Source of the DNA: Saccharopolyspora ipomoeae
GTDB lineage: Bacteria > Actinomycetota > Actinomycetes > Mycobacteriales > Pseudonocardiaceae
DNA: 64,000 bases
Assembly (NCBI RefSeq): GCF_029952525.1
Contig: NZ_JASAOF010000023.1
Coordinates: 37,141 to 101,140 of the forward strand
Direction: 5' to 3'
The stretch's first letter is position 1; each line of letters begins with the position of its first letter. The notes under the pieces were generated by a model. That model searched no databases, was not told the DNA's origin, and saw only the letters and a list, made by a program, of their open reading frames with translations. Position numbers and translations under genes: made by a program. Positions 25,016-33,185 of the stretch are shown here, in pieces.

Positions 25016-25846
25016 ATGACCGACGAGACCGGGGAAGTCGAGCTGGCGGCCGAGGTTTCGCACGCGGACCTCACCCGGCCGAACATCGCCCGGATGTACG
25101 ACTACTTGCTCGGCGGTTCCGCCAACTTCGAGGTGGACCGCCAGGCGGCCGATCACGCCCTCGCGCTCGTCCCGACCGAACGGGACTACAGCTACACGAA
25201 CCGGTCGTTCCTCGGCCGCGCGGTCCGGTACCTGGCGACCGAGGCCGGGATCGACCAGTTCCTCGACCTGGGGTCCGGTGTCCCCACGGTCGGCAACGTG
25301 CACGAGATCGCCCGCGAGCACTGCCCGCACGCGAAGGTCGCCTACGTCGACTGGGAACCCATCGCCTGCCACCACGCCCGCCACCTCCTCGGCGACGACC
25401 CGCAGGTCTCGGTCACCGAACTCGACGTCAGCGACGCCGAAGCCGTCCTCCGAGCCCCAGGCGTGGCCGATCTGCTGGACTTCTCGAAACCGGTCGCGGT
25501 CCTGGCCTTCGGCATCCTCGACCTGGTCCCCGACCCGGACGGCGCAGCGCTCGTCGAGCGCTACCGCGACGCCTGCGTCCCCGGCAGTGCCCTGGCGGTC
25601 TCCAACAACGCCCAGCTCTCCCGCACCGACACCGAGATCGAAGCCCTCCGCTCCCTCCTCGCAGGAACCTCCACCCCACACCTGCACATCCGCACCCCCG
25701 ACGAAGTAGAAGCCCTGTTCCCGGGCTACACCCTGGTCACCCCAGGAGTAGTCGCCGCAGCCCACTGGCGCCCGGACACCCCGGTCAAGGACGAAGAAGC
25801 AAACAAGGGCAACGTCCTCGGAGCAGTCGGAATCCTCCGCACCTGA
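25016..25846 (+). CDS. DUF574/Methyltransf_19 SAM-dependent methyltransferase-like protein
   Basis: 276 residues from ATG 25016. It has the family's N-terminal signature RPNIARMYDYLLGGSANFEVD, the SAM-binding LDLGSGVPTVGNVHEIA and YVDWEPIACHHAR, and the C-terminal WRPD motif. These proteins are abundant in actinobacteria and their substrates are mostly unknown. Convergent with the graspetide operon, separated by about 60 bp. Confidence 0.92.
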   Translation: MTDETGEVELAAEVSHADLTRPNIARMYDYLLGGSANFEVDRQAADHALALVPTERDYSYTNRSFLGRAVRYLATEAGIDQFLDLGSGVPTVGNVHEIAREHCPHAKVAYVDWEPIACHHARHLLGDDPQVSVTELDVSDAEAVLRAPGVADLLDFSKPVAVLAFGILDLVPDPDGAALVERYRDACVPGSALAVSNNAQLSRTDTEIEALRSLLAGTSTPHLHIRTPDEVEALFPGYTLVTPGVVAAAHWRPDTPVKDEEANKGNVLGAVGILRT

Positions 25847-25907
25847 CGTGGCGGCGGCCAGCTCCACGGGGGCGAAAATGAACGTGAACGAGTCGGCCTG
25901 AGGCTGG

Positions 25908-27026
25908 TCAGCTCGTGCCGGACTCGACCTTCCACGACTGGTCGGTGTCCAGGCACCACACGACCTGCGCACCTGGTTCGACGGTGAATCCGAACCGGTC
26001 CCAGTCCGGTGTGCCTGCCTTCTCCCACTCGTCGAAGGCGGTCTCGATGTCGTCCCACAGCCGGTGGGGGCCGAACTGGAGAACGTCCCGGTCCTGGCCG
26101 GTGTCGATGTCTCGGACCTCGGCGCGGGAGCCGTCTGGGCTGGTGATGGTCCACCAGGTTTCCCCCTCCCGGATGCGCATCCCGAATCCGGTTCCGGCCG
26201 GTAGGCGGAAGCTCGCGAGGAACCACGGCACGGTGTGCGCCCAGGGACGTCCAGTGATGCGAGTGGTGCTGCACTCCGGCTGGCCGTGGTCGTCGGCCTG
26301 CCCGGTGGCGGGAACGTCGGCTGTGGTGCCGGTGCGCATCTGCATGAAATCGGCCCAGCCGGACACGAACCTGCCCTCTGCATGCTCGGGTCCGAGCCGG
26401 TGCAGCAGCACCAGGTTTCCGGCGCATCGGCCGGTCTTGAGGTCTGCCAGGATCATCCCGTCCGGGGTCAGCTGCTCAACCCATGTGAGCGGGATCGACG
26501 AGACAGCGCAGGTGGCCATGATCCGATCGAACGGGGCGGCCTCGGGGAAACCTTCTCGGCCGTCGCGGGTGGCGAGGGTGGGTTGCAATCCGATCGAGGC
26601 GAGGCGTTGCGCGGCGGTGCCCACGAAGTCGATATCGATGCTGTAGACGTCGCCGTCGCCGAGGAAAGTCGACAGCAAGGCGGCGTTGTAGCCCGTGCCG
26701 GTCCCGATCTCCAGCACGCGATGGCCGCGTTGGATGTCCAGGGCTTCCAGCATCCGCGTCATCAGGCTCGGCATGGACGAGGAAGAGATCCCGAGCTGGT
26801 TGTCATCCAGCGCGGTGAACAATCCGCGGTTGGAGTAGACGGCCTCCCAACCTTCGTCGGAGCTGGCCTCGACCTGCCGCCAACCGTTCTTGTCCTGGAG
26901 CCAGAAGCGGGGCACGAACACGTGGCGGGGCACCTGCGTGAAGGCATCTACCCACCGTGCAGAGCTGAGTTTCCCAGCTTTGATCAGTTCCTCGGCCAGC
27001 TGGTTGAGGTCGTGCTGCCAGTTCAT
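25908..27026 (-). CDS. tgmC: Graspetide-associated PIMT-like O-methyltransferase
   Basis: 372 residues starting MNWQHDLNQLAEEL at 27026, 4-nt overlap (ATGA) with tgmB. The N-terminal 220 residues match protein L-isoaspartyl methyltransferases: VPRHVFVPRFW, SSSSMPSLMTRMLEAL and motif I VLEIGTGTGYN at residues 104-114. An extra C-terminal region of about 150 residues is typical of the ATP-grasp-peptide version (TIGR04188 type). In the related fuscimiditide and amycolimiditide pathways the homologue methylates an Asp side chain of the macrocyclised peptide, leading to an aspartimide. The same chemistry is inferred here. Confidence 0.9.
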   Translation of the reverse strand: MNWQHDLNQLAEELIKAGKLSSARWVDAFTQVPRHVFVPRFWLQDKNGWRQVEASSDEGWEAVYSNRGLFTALDDNQLGISSSSMPSLMTRMLEALDIQRGHRVLEIGTGTGYNAALLSTFLGDGDVYSIDIDFVGTAAQRLASIGLQPTLATRDGREGFPEAAPFDRIMATCAVSSIPLTWVEQLTPDGMILADLKTGRCAGNLVLLHRLGPEHAEGRFVSGWADFMQMRTGTTADVPATGQADDHGQPECSTTRITGRPWAHTVPWFLASFRLPAGTGFGMRIREGETWWTITSPDGSRAEVRDIDTGQDRDVLQFGPHRLWDDIETAFDEWEKAGTPDWDRFGFTVEPGAQVVWCLDTDQSWKVESGTS

Positions 27027-27979
27027 CGTGTCTCCCCGGTCATTAGCAGGTCGGCCAGCTGGCCGGTCAGGTCCGCTCCGGTGTGGTGTTCCAACCACCC
27101 GTACTGGCCACCCGGGTTGATCTCCAGGAACGTCCACTGCCCATCGGGGCCGATGACGAAATCCAGTGCCCCGTAAACCAGGTCGAGTCGCTTCATCAGG
27201 TCGCGGATTCCGGTGGCCACGTCGGCTGGCGGCTCGGTGAGCTCGTAGCGGTTGCCGTCGTAATCGGTGCGCCAGTCGACGTGCCCGGCGTCGCTGCCCG
27301 CGTAGATCGCGAAGGCGTTGATCCGGTGCCCGATGGCGATGACGCGGGCCTCGTGGTGCTTGTCCGCCCATCGCTGGAACTGGTGGGCGGTGTGCTCGAT
27401 GCCGCGCAGGTCTGCCAGGTCAGAGGTATCCAGCGGTTGGGTGTAGAGCGCCCGGCGTGCTCCGTTCTCGACCAGCGATCCCATGCCGAGCATCTTGGTC
27501 ACGGTCGGCCCGCCTGCGGCGAAGTCCCGCACAGCCCGAGCGCTGTTGGTGATCACGGTGTCAGCGACGGTCAGTCCGCAGGAAGCGGCAAGCGCGAGTT
27601 GGTGCGGTTTGTAGGTCGCGTCGGCCATTCGAGCGGGGTGGTTGATCCAGATCACCGGCAGCGAGGACAGCACTCCCCCCAGTCCGTACTTCGCTTCGAT
27701 GCCGGCGTGGTGGCGTTCGGTCGGTGACATCTCGGCGGGGAACTCGTAGGCGCGTGGTGAGCGGTACCAGATCGCGCTGACCTCGCCGAGGTCAATCGTG
27801 CGGTGCGGGGTTGCCAGGGTGCCGCCCCACCGGCCCCGCGTCAGCTCGGCGGCGAGGGTGAGCTGACGCGGGAACCAGGCGGTGTCGATCCGGTGCACGG
27901 CCGCCTGACGGCCGGTCAGGGTGCGCACCATCGCGTCAGCGCTCGGATCGTCCTCGGCGGCCAAGAGCAGGATCGACAT
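27023..27979 (-). CDS. tgmB: Graspetide ATP-grasp ligase (peptide maturase)
   Basis: 318 residues. It has the SAV_5884/TgmB layout: an N-terminal domain starting MSILLLAAEDDPSADAMVRTL with WYRSPRAYEFP, a central nucleotide-binding region (AAGGPTVTKMLG) and the C-terminal metal- and ATP-binding motif DFVIGPDGQWTFLEINPGGQ. These enzymes phosphorylate Asp/Glu side chains of the precursor and join them to Thr, Ser or Lys side chains, forming omega-ester or omega-amide rings. It sits 9 bp after the precursor gene and overlaps tgmC. Confidence 0.93.
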   Translation of the reverse strand: MSILLLAAEDDPSADAMVRTLTGRQAAVHRIDTAWFPRQLTLAAELTRGRWGGTLATPHRTIDLGEVSAIWYRSPRAYEFPAEMSPTERHHAGIEAKYGLGGVLSSLPVIWINHPARMADATYKPHQLALAASCGLTVADTVITNSARAVRDFAAGGPTVTKMLGMGSLVENGARRALYTQPLDTSDLADLRGIEHTAHQFQRWADKHHEARVIAIGHRINAFAIYAGSDAGHVDWRTDYDGNRYELTEPPADVATGIRDLMKRLDLVYGALDFVIGPDGQWTFLEINPGGQYGWLEHHTGADLTGQLADLLMTGETR

Positions 27980-27988
27980 GGCGACTCC

Positions 27989-28333
27989 TTACACCTGGTA
28001 CGGGGCGTCAGGAGCGAAGTCGTACGTCCAGTCCTCCGACGCGCCTTCGTCACCGTCCAGGTTGGACACGGAGTTCGCCGACGGCTCCGCAGCGACCACG
28101 GGGGCGCCGTCGGCGGTCACCGCGTACTGCTTCTGCGGGTCGTACACCCCGGCCGTCCCGGTCGCGGCGGGCATCTCGACCGGTGTCATGCGCCGCAGGT
28201 TCCACGGCCGCACGTCCGGCTCGGACGGGACGTCGGCGTTGCCCTCGGTCTCGTTGACGCGTCCCAGTGGGAACTGCCCGGAGTGCGGCGCGAACGGGTC
28301 CTTGGCGAAGGTGTCGTTCAGTACAGCGGTCAT
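27989..28333 (-). CDS. tgmA: Graspetide precursor peptide (putative ATP-grasp-modified RiPP)
   Basis: 114 residues, ATG at 28333. The leader carries RPWNLRRMTP at residues 42-51, the conserved recognition segment of ATP-grasp target peptides. The probable core is the C-terminal 30 or so residues, rich in acceptors and donors: Asp/Glu at 83, 93, 95, 96, 100, 101, 105 and 109, and Ser/Thr at 85, 88, 90, 99 and 103. Ring pattern cannot be deduced by eye. Directly upstream of its ligase and methyltransferase, so all three form one transcript. Confidence 0.88.
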   Translation of the reverse strand: MTAVLNDTFAKDPFAPHSGQFPLGRVNETEGNADVPSEPDVRPWNLRRMTPVEMPAATGTAGVYDPQKQYAVTADGAPVVAAEPSANSVSNLDGDEGASEDWTYDFAPDAPYQV

Positions 28334-28335
28334 CC

Positions 28336-28730
28336 TCAAAATCTCCCTTGTGTTGGTTTCGCTGATCGTTGCGCGTGTTTGGGTGGTTGCGGAACCTCCG
28401 TTCCGGTCGCGGATCGGGTGGATGCCTCGCCCGGTGCGGGCTGGAGGGGACGAGGCCGGGAGGGGTGGGCCTCTCCGCACCGGGCGAGGCGGTCTCGGTC
28501 GCCCTCGGCTTCCAGGTGGGCTGCGACGCACTCCGGGCAGGCGTGGGCCGACACAGCGCGGTTCGAGGTACGGCAGGAGCCGGACGCCTCGGCCGCGCGA
28601 GCGTTGGTGCGGGCGCGACCTTTTCGCCGCAGAAGGTCTCGCCGGTTACGGCGTTGCGGATGTGCACGACGGTCCGGGCTGGTCCGAGTACCGCCCCACT
28701 GCGAGTGGCGGTGAAGTCCCCCATGGTCAT
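28336..28730 (-). pseudogene. Small Cys-containing (zinc-binding-like) protein, apparently frameshifted
   Basis: From ATG 28730 one minus-strand frame encodes MTMGDFTATRSGAV and VHIRNAVTGETFCGEKVAPA. After about 28620 the protein-like sequence moves to another frame (TNARAAEASGSC, then AHACPECVAAHLEAEGD), which ends at 28336, 2 nt before the tgmA start. The combined pattern FCG...C...CPEC with AAHLEA resembles small zinc-binding actinobacterial proteins. Neither frame alone gives both halves. It may be a true frameshift or a sequencing error. It lies between the XRE regulator and tgmA. Confidence 0.45.
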
Positions 28731-28774
28731 GTACTCACCGTCGTCGATCGGCGACGGCCGGTTGAGAGATTGCG

Positions 28775-28802
28775 GACCTATGCGCATAGCGGCGCATAGG
28801 TC
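28775..28802. promoter_or_regulatory. 11-bp perfect inverted repeat between XRE gene and tgm operon
   Basis: GACCTATGCGC (28775-28785) and its reverse complement (28792-28802) flank 6 nt. The left arm also overlaps a complete palindrome CTATGCGCATAG, so the half-site GCGCATAG appears repeatedly. It lies 6 nt past the XRE stop and about 45 nt upstream of the next start, fitting either a terminator or an operator for the adjacent XRE protein. Confidence 0.5.
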
Positions 28803-28808
28803 TACCGG

Positions 28809-29804
28809 TTACATCTGGGAGTTGGCTGCGGCCAGCGCTTCGCGGTACTCGACCGTCCAAGCCGCACCCCGCTGATCAGCGGGTAGGGAGTTGAGAGCGG
28901 CGTTCAGGTGATCGGCGGCGACGTCGTAGGCCCCGAGGGAGAGGTTGGCCAGTCCGAGGTTCAGCCGGTGGAAATTGCTGTCCAGCCAGTACGCGGTTCG
29001 CGGTGCCGGGTTCTGGCTGGCCTGCTCGAGGAGAGTGTCAGCGGTGTCGAGCATCCGGCGTGCGCCGTCACGGTCACCGAGCCGACCGGCACCTTGGGCG
29101 GCTTGTGCAGCGGCGCCGATCTGCTGGTGAACCGAGGCGCCAGGAGTGGAGTGCTCAGCGAGGAACCAGCGCACGACACCGCGCCAATTGCCCTGCTGCC
29201 TGGCCACGTAGCCCCTGAAATTCGCGGCTTGAGCAGCCAGAACACCGTTCTCGATCTCGTCAGCGGCCTGTTCAGCCTCAGCCAGCCACCGCAGCGCTTG
29301 AGCATCCTGCCGCAGCGAGGCGTAGAGCCAGCCGACGAACTGGGTCCACTCCGCGGCGACCTCCGCGAGCGCGGCCCGGTGCGGACCTGCGGTTTGTTTG
29401 ACCAGCGTTTCCACCAGCTGCTGCTGCGCGAGGGTCACCGGCAGCAGCGGCGCCGGGCCCAATGTGTCGTCCAATCGGCGTTGGGTAGCCAGCACTCCGG
29501 CCAGCGCCTCCACGGTCCCGCCGTCGAGCCGGTGAGGTCGGTCCATGACGACGGCCAGGCGCTCGCGCTGATCGGGATTCAGCGCATCTTCACCAGGCGT
29601 TGTGGCCAACCGTGCGAGTTCTCCGTTCGCGTCGAGCACGCCATCCAGGACCTCGGCGGTTTTCGCGGTGGGGCGTTGCCGGTCCGCCTCGTACCGCGAC
29701 AGGTTGCCTTGGTTGATGTAGGCACGACGCGCCAGGGTCGATTGGGACAGGTCGGCTGCTTCGCGGAGCCGTTTGAGCGCCTGGCCGAATGACTCGTTGG
29801 TCAT
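28809..29804 (-). CDS. XRE-family helix-turn-helix regulator with TPR-like C-terminal region
   Basis: 331 residues from ATG 29804. The N-terminal Cro/C1 HTH is MTNESFGQALKRLREAADLS then QSTLARRAYINQGNLSRYEA (residues about 5-60). The remaining 260 residues are Ala/Leu-rich helices with TPR-like spacing (AQALRWLAEAEQAADEIENG, ADHLNAALNSLPADQRG). Regulators of this build precede many actinobacterial ATP-grasp peptide clusters and probably control them, using the TPR part to bind a peptide or other signal (inference). Confidence 0.88.
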   Translation of the reverse strand: MTNESFGQALKRLREAADLSQSTLARRAYINQGNLSRYEADRQRPTAKTAEVLDGVLDANGELARLATTPGEDALNPDQRERLAVVMDRPHRLDGGTVEALAGVLATQRRLDDTLGPAPLLPVTLAQQQLVETLVKQTAGPHRAALAEVAAEWTQFVGWLYASLRQDAQALRWLAEAEQAADEIENGVLAAQAANFRGYVARQQGNWRGVVRWFLAEHSTPGASVHQQIGAAAQAAQGAGRLGDRDGARRMLDTADTLLEQASQNPAPRTAYWLDSNFHRLNLGLANLSLGAYDVAADHLNAALNSLPADQRGAAWTVEYREALAAANSQM

Positions 29805-29987
29805 GGGTTGTGCCTCCCGCTGGAGAACTCGCCCGCCGATGCCCCAACAATGACCCGGGGGCGCTACGTCCGGTGGGACGCAGAAAACCAAGGCTACCGA
29901 GATACCGCTCGGCCCGGACAGGACTTGTCCGGGCCGAGCGTGTCACGCATTTAACCCGCGCAGCGGTCGCTCTTGGTTTTCGTGCGG

Positions 29988-30383
29988 CTATGCGCGTCGG
30001 CGGTGTTCGGTGGCTGTGGCGAGGCTTGCTCTGCAGGTGCGGAGGATCTGCCTGGTTGCCGGGGTGGTGGGGGTTCGGGCGCAGCGGGTGCAGGTGATGG
30101 TGATGTCGCCGGTGAGCTCGTCGACGGCGATGTTGGCCTCGGCTTCGCAGGGGCGGCACCAGCGGTGGCCGGTGACGGCGATGACGTGGGTGGGCGAGCT
30201 GATGCACTCGTGGGCCCAGCGGCGGTGCACGCGACAGCTGATGCGTTCGAGGGCGGAGAGCTCCTCGCGGTCCTCGGCGGTGTCCTCGTCGATGAGGACA
30301 CCGGCCAGGCGGCGGTCGCGGAGGTGCGCGTAGCGGCGGTGGGTCTCGGCGGGATGTGGGTGCGGTCGGTTCTGGAGGAGCAT
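29988..30383 (-). CDS. Small Cys-rich hypothetical protein
   Basis: Up to 131 residues. The stretch RISCRVHRRWAHECI, HRWCRPCEAEANIAVDELTG and ITCTRCARTP contains paired Cys/His sites that look like a zinc-binding protein. The family is not one I can name. The start is uncertain and could lie downstream of the ATG at 30383. Confidence 0.55.
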   Translation of the reverse strand: MLLQNRPHPHPAETHRRYAHLRDRRLAGVLIDEDTAEDREELSALERISCRVHRRWAHECISSPTHVIAVTGHRWCRPCEAEANIAVDELTGDITITCTRCARTPTTPATRQILRTCRASLATATEHRRRA

Positions 30384-30607
30384 CTGGACGCCCAGGTCGG
30401 TGGTGCGAGGACTTGTCCAGGGTCTTTGGTCCCGGTCCCGGTGGCATCCGTGGCACTGCGTAGGTCACTGCGTAGACCGGGCGGGGCGGGCCGAGGACGG
30501 TGGCGGTCTAGGTAGCGAACTCGGTAGTTCTGCCCTGGTCGTCCGAGCACCCGCACGGGAAGTTGGAGTGCATCAGATCCCCCGGCCCTTCGCGAGAAAG
30601 CTCGATC

Positions 30608-30811
30608 ATGTCCTCCCGCCGAACCACCGGTCAGCTGCCGCACCAGACGTCCCACGTGTACCGCAACCCGTGCACCGGCACGTGGATCTGCGATTTCGAG
30701 GGCACCCGCGCCGAGCCCGGCCCCGACAGCGCTCGCACGGTCTGCCGCACCCACCGCGAGGCGGTGCTCGTCGCGGTGACCACGATCCCGGCCCGAGCTG
30801 CCGAGGTCTGA
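30608..30811 (+). CDS. Small hypothetical protein
   Basis: 67 residues from ATG 30608 (an in-frame start at 30563 exists). NPCTGTWICDFEGTR and ARTVCRTHREA give a Cys/His pattern like small actinobacterial zinc-binding proteins. No function can be assigned. It ends 3 nt before the convergent LuxR gene. Confidence 0.5.
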   Translation: MSSRRTTGQLPHQTSHVYRNPCTGTWICDFEGTRAEPGPDSARTVCRTHREAVLVAVTTIPARAAEV

Positions 30812-30814
30812 GGA

Positions 30815-33097
30815 TCAGTCGGCCAGGTCGGGATCCGCGCGCAGGTACGCGGCGATCTTGGTCCGCGACGTGTAGCCGAGCTTGCTCAGGATGTTCTCGA
30901 CGTGCGCTTCGGCGGTGCGCGGCGAGATGATCAGCTGCGCGGCGATCTCCCGGTTCGTCAGCCCGTCCGCCACCAGTCGCGCGACCTGCCCCTCCCTGCG
31001 GGTCAGCGGTGAGGAATCGGCGGTGCGGGTCTGCTGCGGTGTGCCGAGCGCGTAGTCGACGGTGGCCTCCGGTGACATGTGCGCGCCCGCAGTGCGCTCG
31101 GCGTCGAACCGCGTGTCGCCCAGCGCTTCGCGCAGGGTGGCGGTGCAGTGCTCGTGGGCCTGGAGGTAGTCGGCGAAACCGAACATGGGCAGGCCGATCG
31201 GCAGCCAGAGCTCCTGGTTCGCTCCCACGAGCCGGGCCGCGCGCCGGTGCCGACCGGATTCGGCCAGCACCCAGATCAGCACCTCGACGCAGCAGGGGAT
31301 GCCGAGCCAGTCGCCGAGCTCCCGTTTGATCTCGATCGCTTCGCGCAGCGCCGCCGAGGCCAGGATCTCGTCGGAACGGGTCCAGCCGATGAGGCCCAGC
31401 ACCCACAGCGCCCACGTCGCCGCCCAGCTCTCGCCGACCTCCCTGCTGAGGCGGCGGCACTGCTCGGCGATGCGTTCGGCCTCCCGGTCCTCGCCCTCGA
31501 TCAGGCGGAGCCACCCGTGAGCGGCCAACCCGATCAGCGACTCCGAGTCGGCGACTCCGAGTGACCGGTAGGTGCTCTGCGCGCCGGAGAGGAGCGCGTC
31601 CGCCTCGTCGAGGTGGCCGCCGAGCAGCTCGTTGACCCCGAGGAACTGCTCGGCGCGGGCACGCGTGAGCTGCTCGCCGAGACGCTCGGCGACGGCGATG
31701 CACTCGGTCAAGATCGCCGCGGAGCCGATCGGATCGCCCTGGACCTGCCGGACCCATCCCGCCACCCACAGCGCCTCGGCCCGCAGGGGAGTGTCGTCGT
31801 GGAGCTCGGCGAGCGCCCGGTCGACCCACTCCCGCCCCTCGCGGCCGGCGCCCATGACCCAGAGGTGGCGCAGGTCTACGGCCATCCGCACGGTCGCGGG
31901 CCGGTCCGCGTCGGTGTCGAAGCCGAAGCGCAGCGCCTCCCGGAAGTTGACCTGCTCCCGCCGCTCCATCGCCGCCCACTCCGGCTGCCGCGGCCCCGAC
32001 CAGTCGTGGCGGGCCCGCGCCGCCAGGTCGGCGAAGTGGTGCAGGTGCCGTCTGCTCACGTCGACCTCGGCGTCGCTGCCGCGCAGGAGCTCCCGGCCGA
32101 ACTGCCGGATGGTCTCCAGGACGTGGTAGCGGCTGCTGCGGGCCGAGCGGGACAGGACCGACTTGGAGACCAGGCCCGTGATCGCGTCGGTGGCCTCCTG
32201 CGTCGTGAGGGAATCTCGGCCGATGACGGCGAGGGCCGTGGCGAGGTCGAACCCCCCTGGCAGGACCGACAGCCGCGCCCACGCCGTTTGCTCGGCCGGC
32301 GAGCACAGCGCGTAGCTCCACTCCACGGCGGCGCGCAGGGTCTGCTGGCGGGCCGGCGCACCCCGGAGCACGGTCGGCAGCGCCTGGAACCGGTCTTCGA
32401 GGCGGTCCAGGATCTCGTCGGCGCCCATCGCCTGCAGCTGCACGGCGGCGAGCTCGATTGCCAGCGGCATCCCCTCCAACCTGGCGCACAACCTGGCGAC
32501 GGCCTCGCGGTTGTCGGCGTCGAGGGTGAACCCCGGCACGGCGGCGGCCGCTCGCTCGGCGAACAGCTGGATCGCCTCGTGCTGGAGCGGGTCCCCGTTG
32601 CCGGAGAAGCTGAGCGGCGGGACGGGGACGATGTGCTCGCCGAGGACGTGCAGCGCTTCCCGGCTGGTCGCGAGGACGCGCACGCCGGGTGCCGCGCGCA
32701 GCACGGCGGCGATCACCTCGCCGCACGCGTCGATCAGGTGCTCGCAGTTGTCGAGGACGAGCAGCAGCGACTTGTCCCGCACGTGCTCGACCAGCACGTC
32801 CCGGGACGACTCCGCCGAGCGGTCCGGGACGCCGAGGGCGTCGATGATGGCGTGGTCGGTCAGGGTCGGATCGCGGAGCTCGGCGAGCTCGACGATCCAG
32901 ACCCCGTCGGTGAAAGCCCGGTGCGCGGACTCGGCGACGCGGATGGCCAGTCGGGTCTTGCCCATGCCACCGGTGCCGACCAGCGTCACCAGGCGGGCGG
33001 ATCCGAGCAGCCCGCGGATCTCGCCGACCATCGCCCGCCGGCCGACGAAGCTCGTGACGCTCTCCGAGCCGGGGAGGTTGCCCACACGCCGGGACAT
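30815..33097 (-). CDS. Large ATP-binding LuxR-family regulator (NB-ARC/AfsR-like sensor)
   Basis: 760 residues. Residues about 10-300 are a STAND-type NTPase: SFVGRRAMVGEI, Walker A LVGTGGMGKTRLA, Walker B LLLVLDNCEH and a VRVLATSRE sensor motif. The middle (about 350-680) is TPR-like helices. The C-terminus is a LuxR HTH: PLTRREGQVARLVADGLTNR and EIAAQLIISPRTAEAHVENI. Such proteins switch on nucleotide and inducer binding and often control secondary metabolism or degradation operons. The adjacent FAD oxidoreductase gene on the same strand is a candidate target. Confidence 0.92.
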   Translation of the reverse strand: MSRRVGNLPGSESVTSFVGRRAMVGEIRGLLGSARLVTLVGTGGMGKTRLAIRVAESAHRAFTDGVWIVELAELRDPTLTDHAIIDALGVPDRSAESSRDVLVEHVRDKSLLLVLDNCEHLIDACGEVIAAVLRAAPGVRVLATSREALHVLGEHIVPVPPLSFSGNGDPLQHEAIQLFAERAAAAVPGFTLDADNREAVARLCARLEGMPLAIELAAVQLQAMGADEILDRLEDRFQALPTVLRGAPARQQTLRAAVEWSYALCSPAEQTAWARLSVLPGGFDLATALAVIGRDSLTTQEATDAITGLVSKSVLSRSARSSRYHVLETIRQFGRELLRGSDAEVDVSRRHLHHFADLAARARHDWSGPRQPEWAAMERREQVNFREALRFGFDTDADRPATVRMAVDLRHLWVMGAGREGREWVDRALAELHDDTPLRAEALWVAGWVRQVQGDPIGSAAILTECIAVAERLGEQLTRARAEQFLGVNELLGGHLDEADALLSGAQSTYRSLGVADSESLIGLAAHGWLRLIEGEDREAERIAEQCRRLSREVGESWAATWALWVLGLIGWTRSDEILASAALREAIEIKRELGDWLGIPCCVEVLIWVLAESGRHRRAARLVGANQELWLPIGLPMFGFADYLQAHEHCTATLREALGDTRFDAERTAGAHMSPEATVDYALGTPQQTRTADSSPLTRREGQVARLVADGLTNREIAAQLIISPRTAEAHVENILSKLGYTSRTKIAAYLRADPDLAD

Positions 33098-33185
33098 GTC
33101 ACCACCAGCTCACACCGTCAGCTCGGTGCCCAGCACCGCTACCTCCGAGTGTAGTCCTGGTGAGAAGCTCGTCCCGGCGCGCGGA

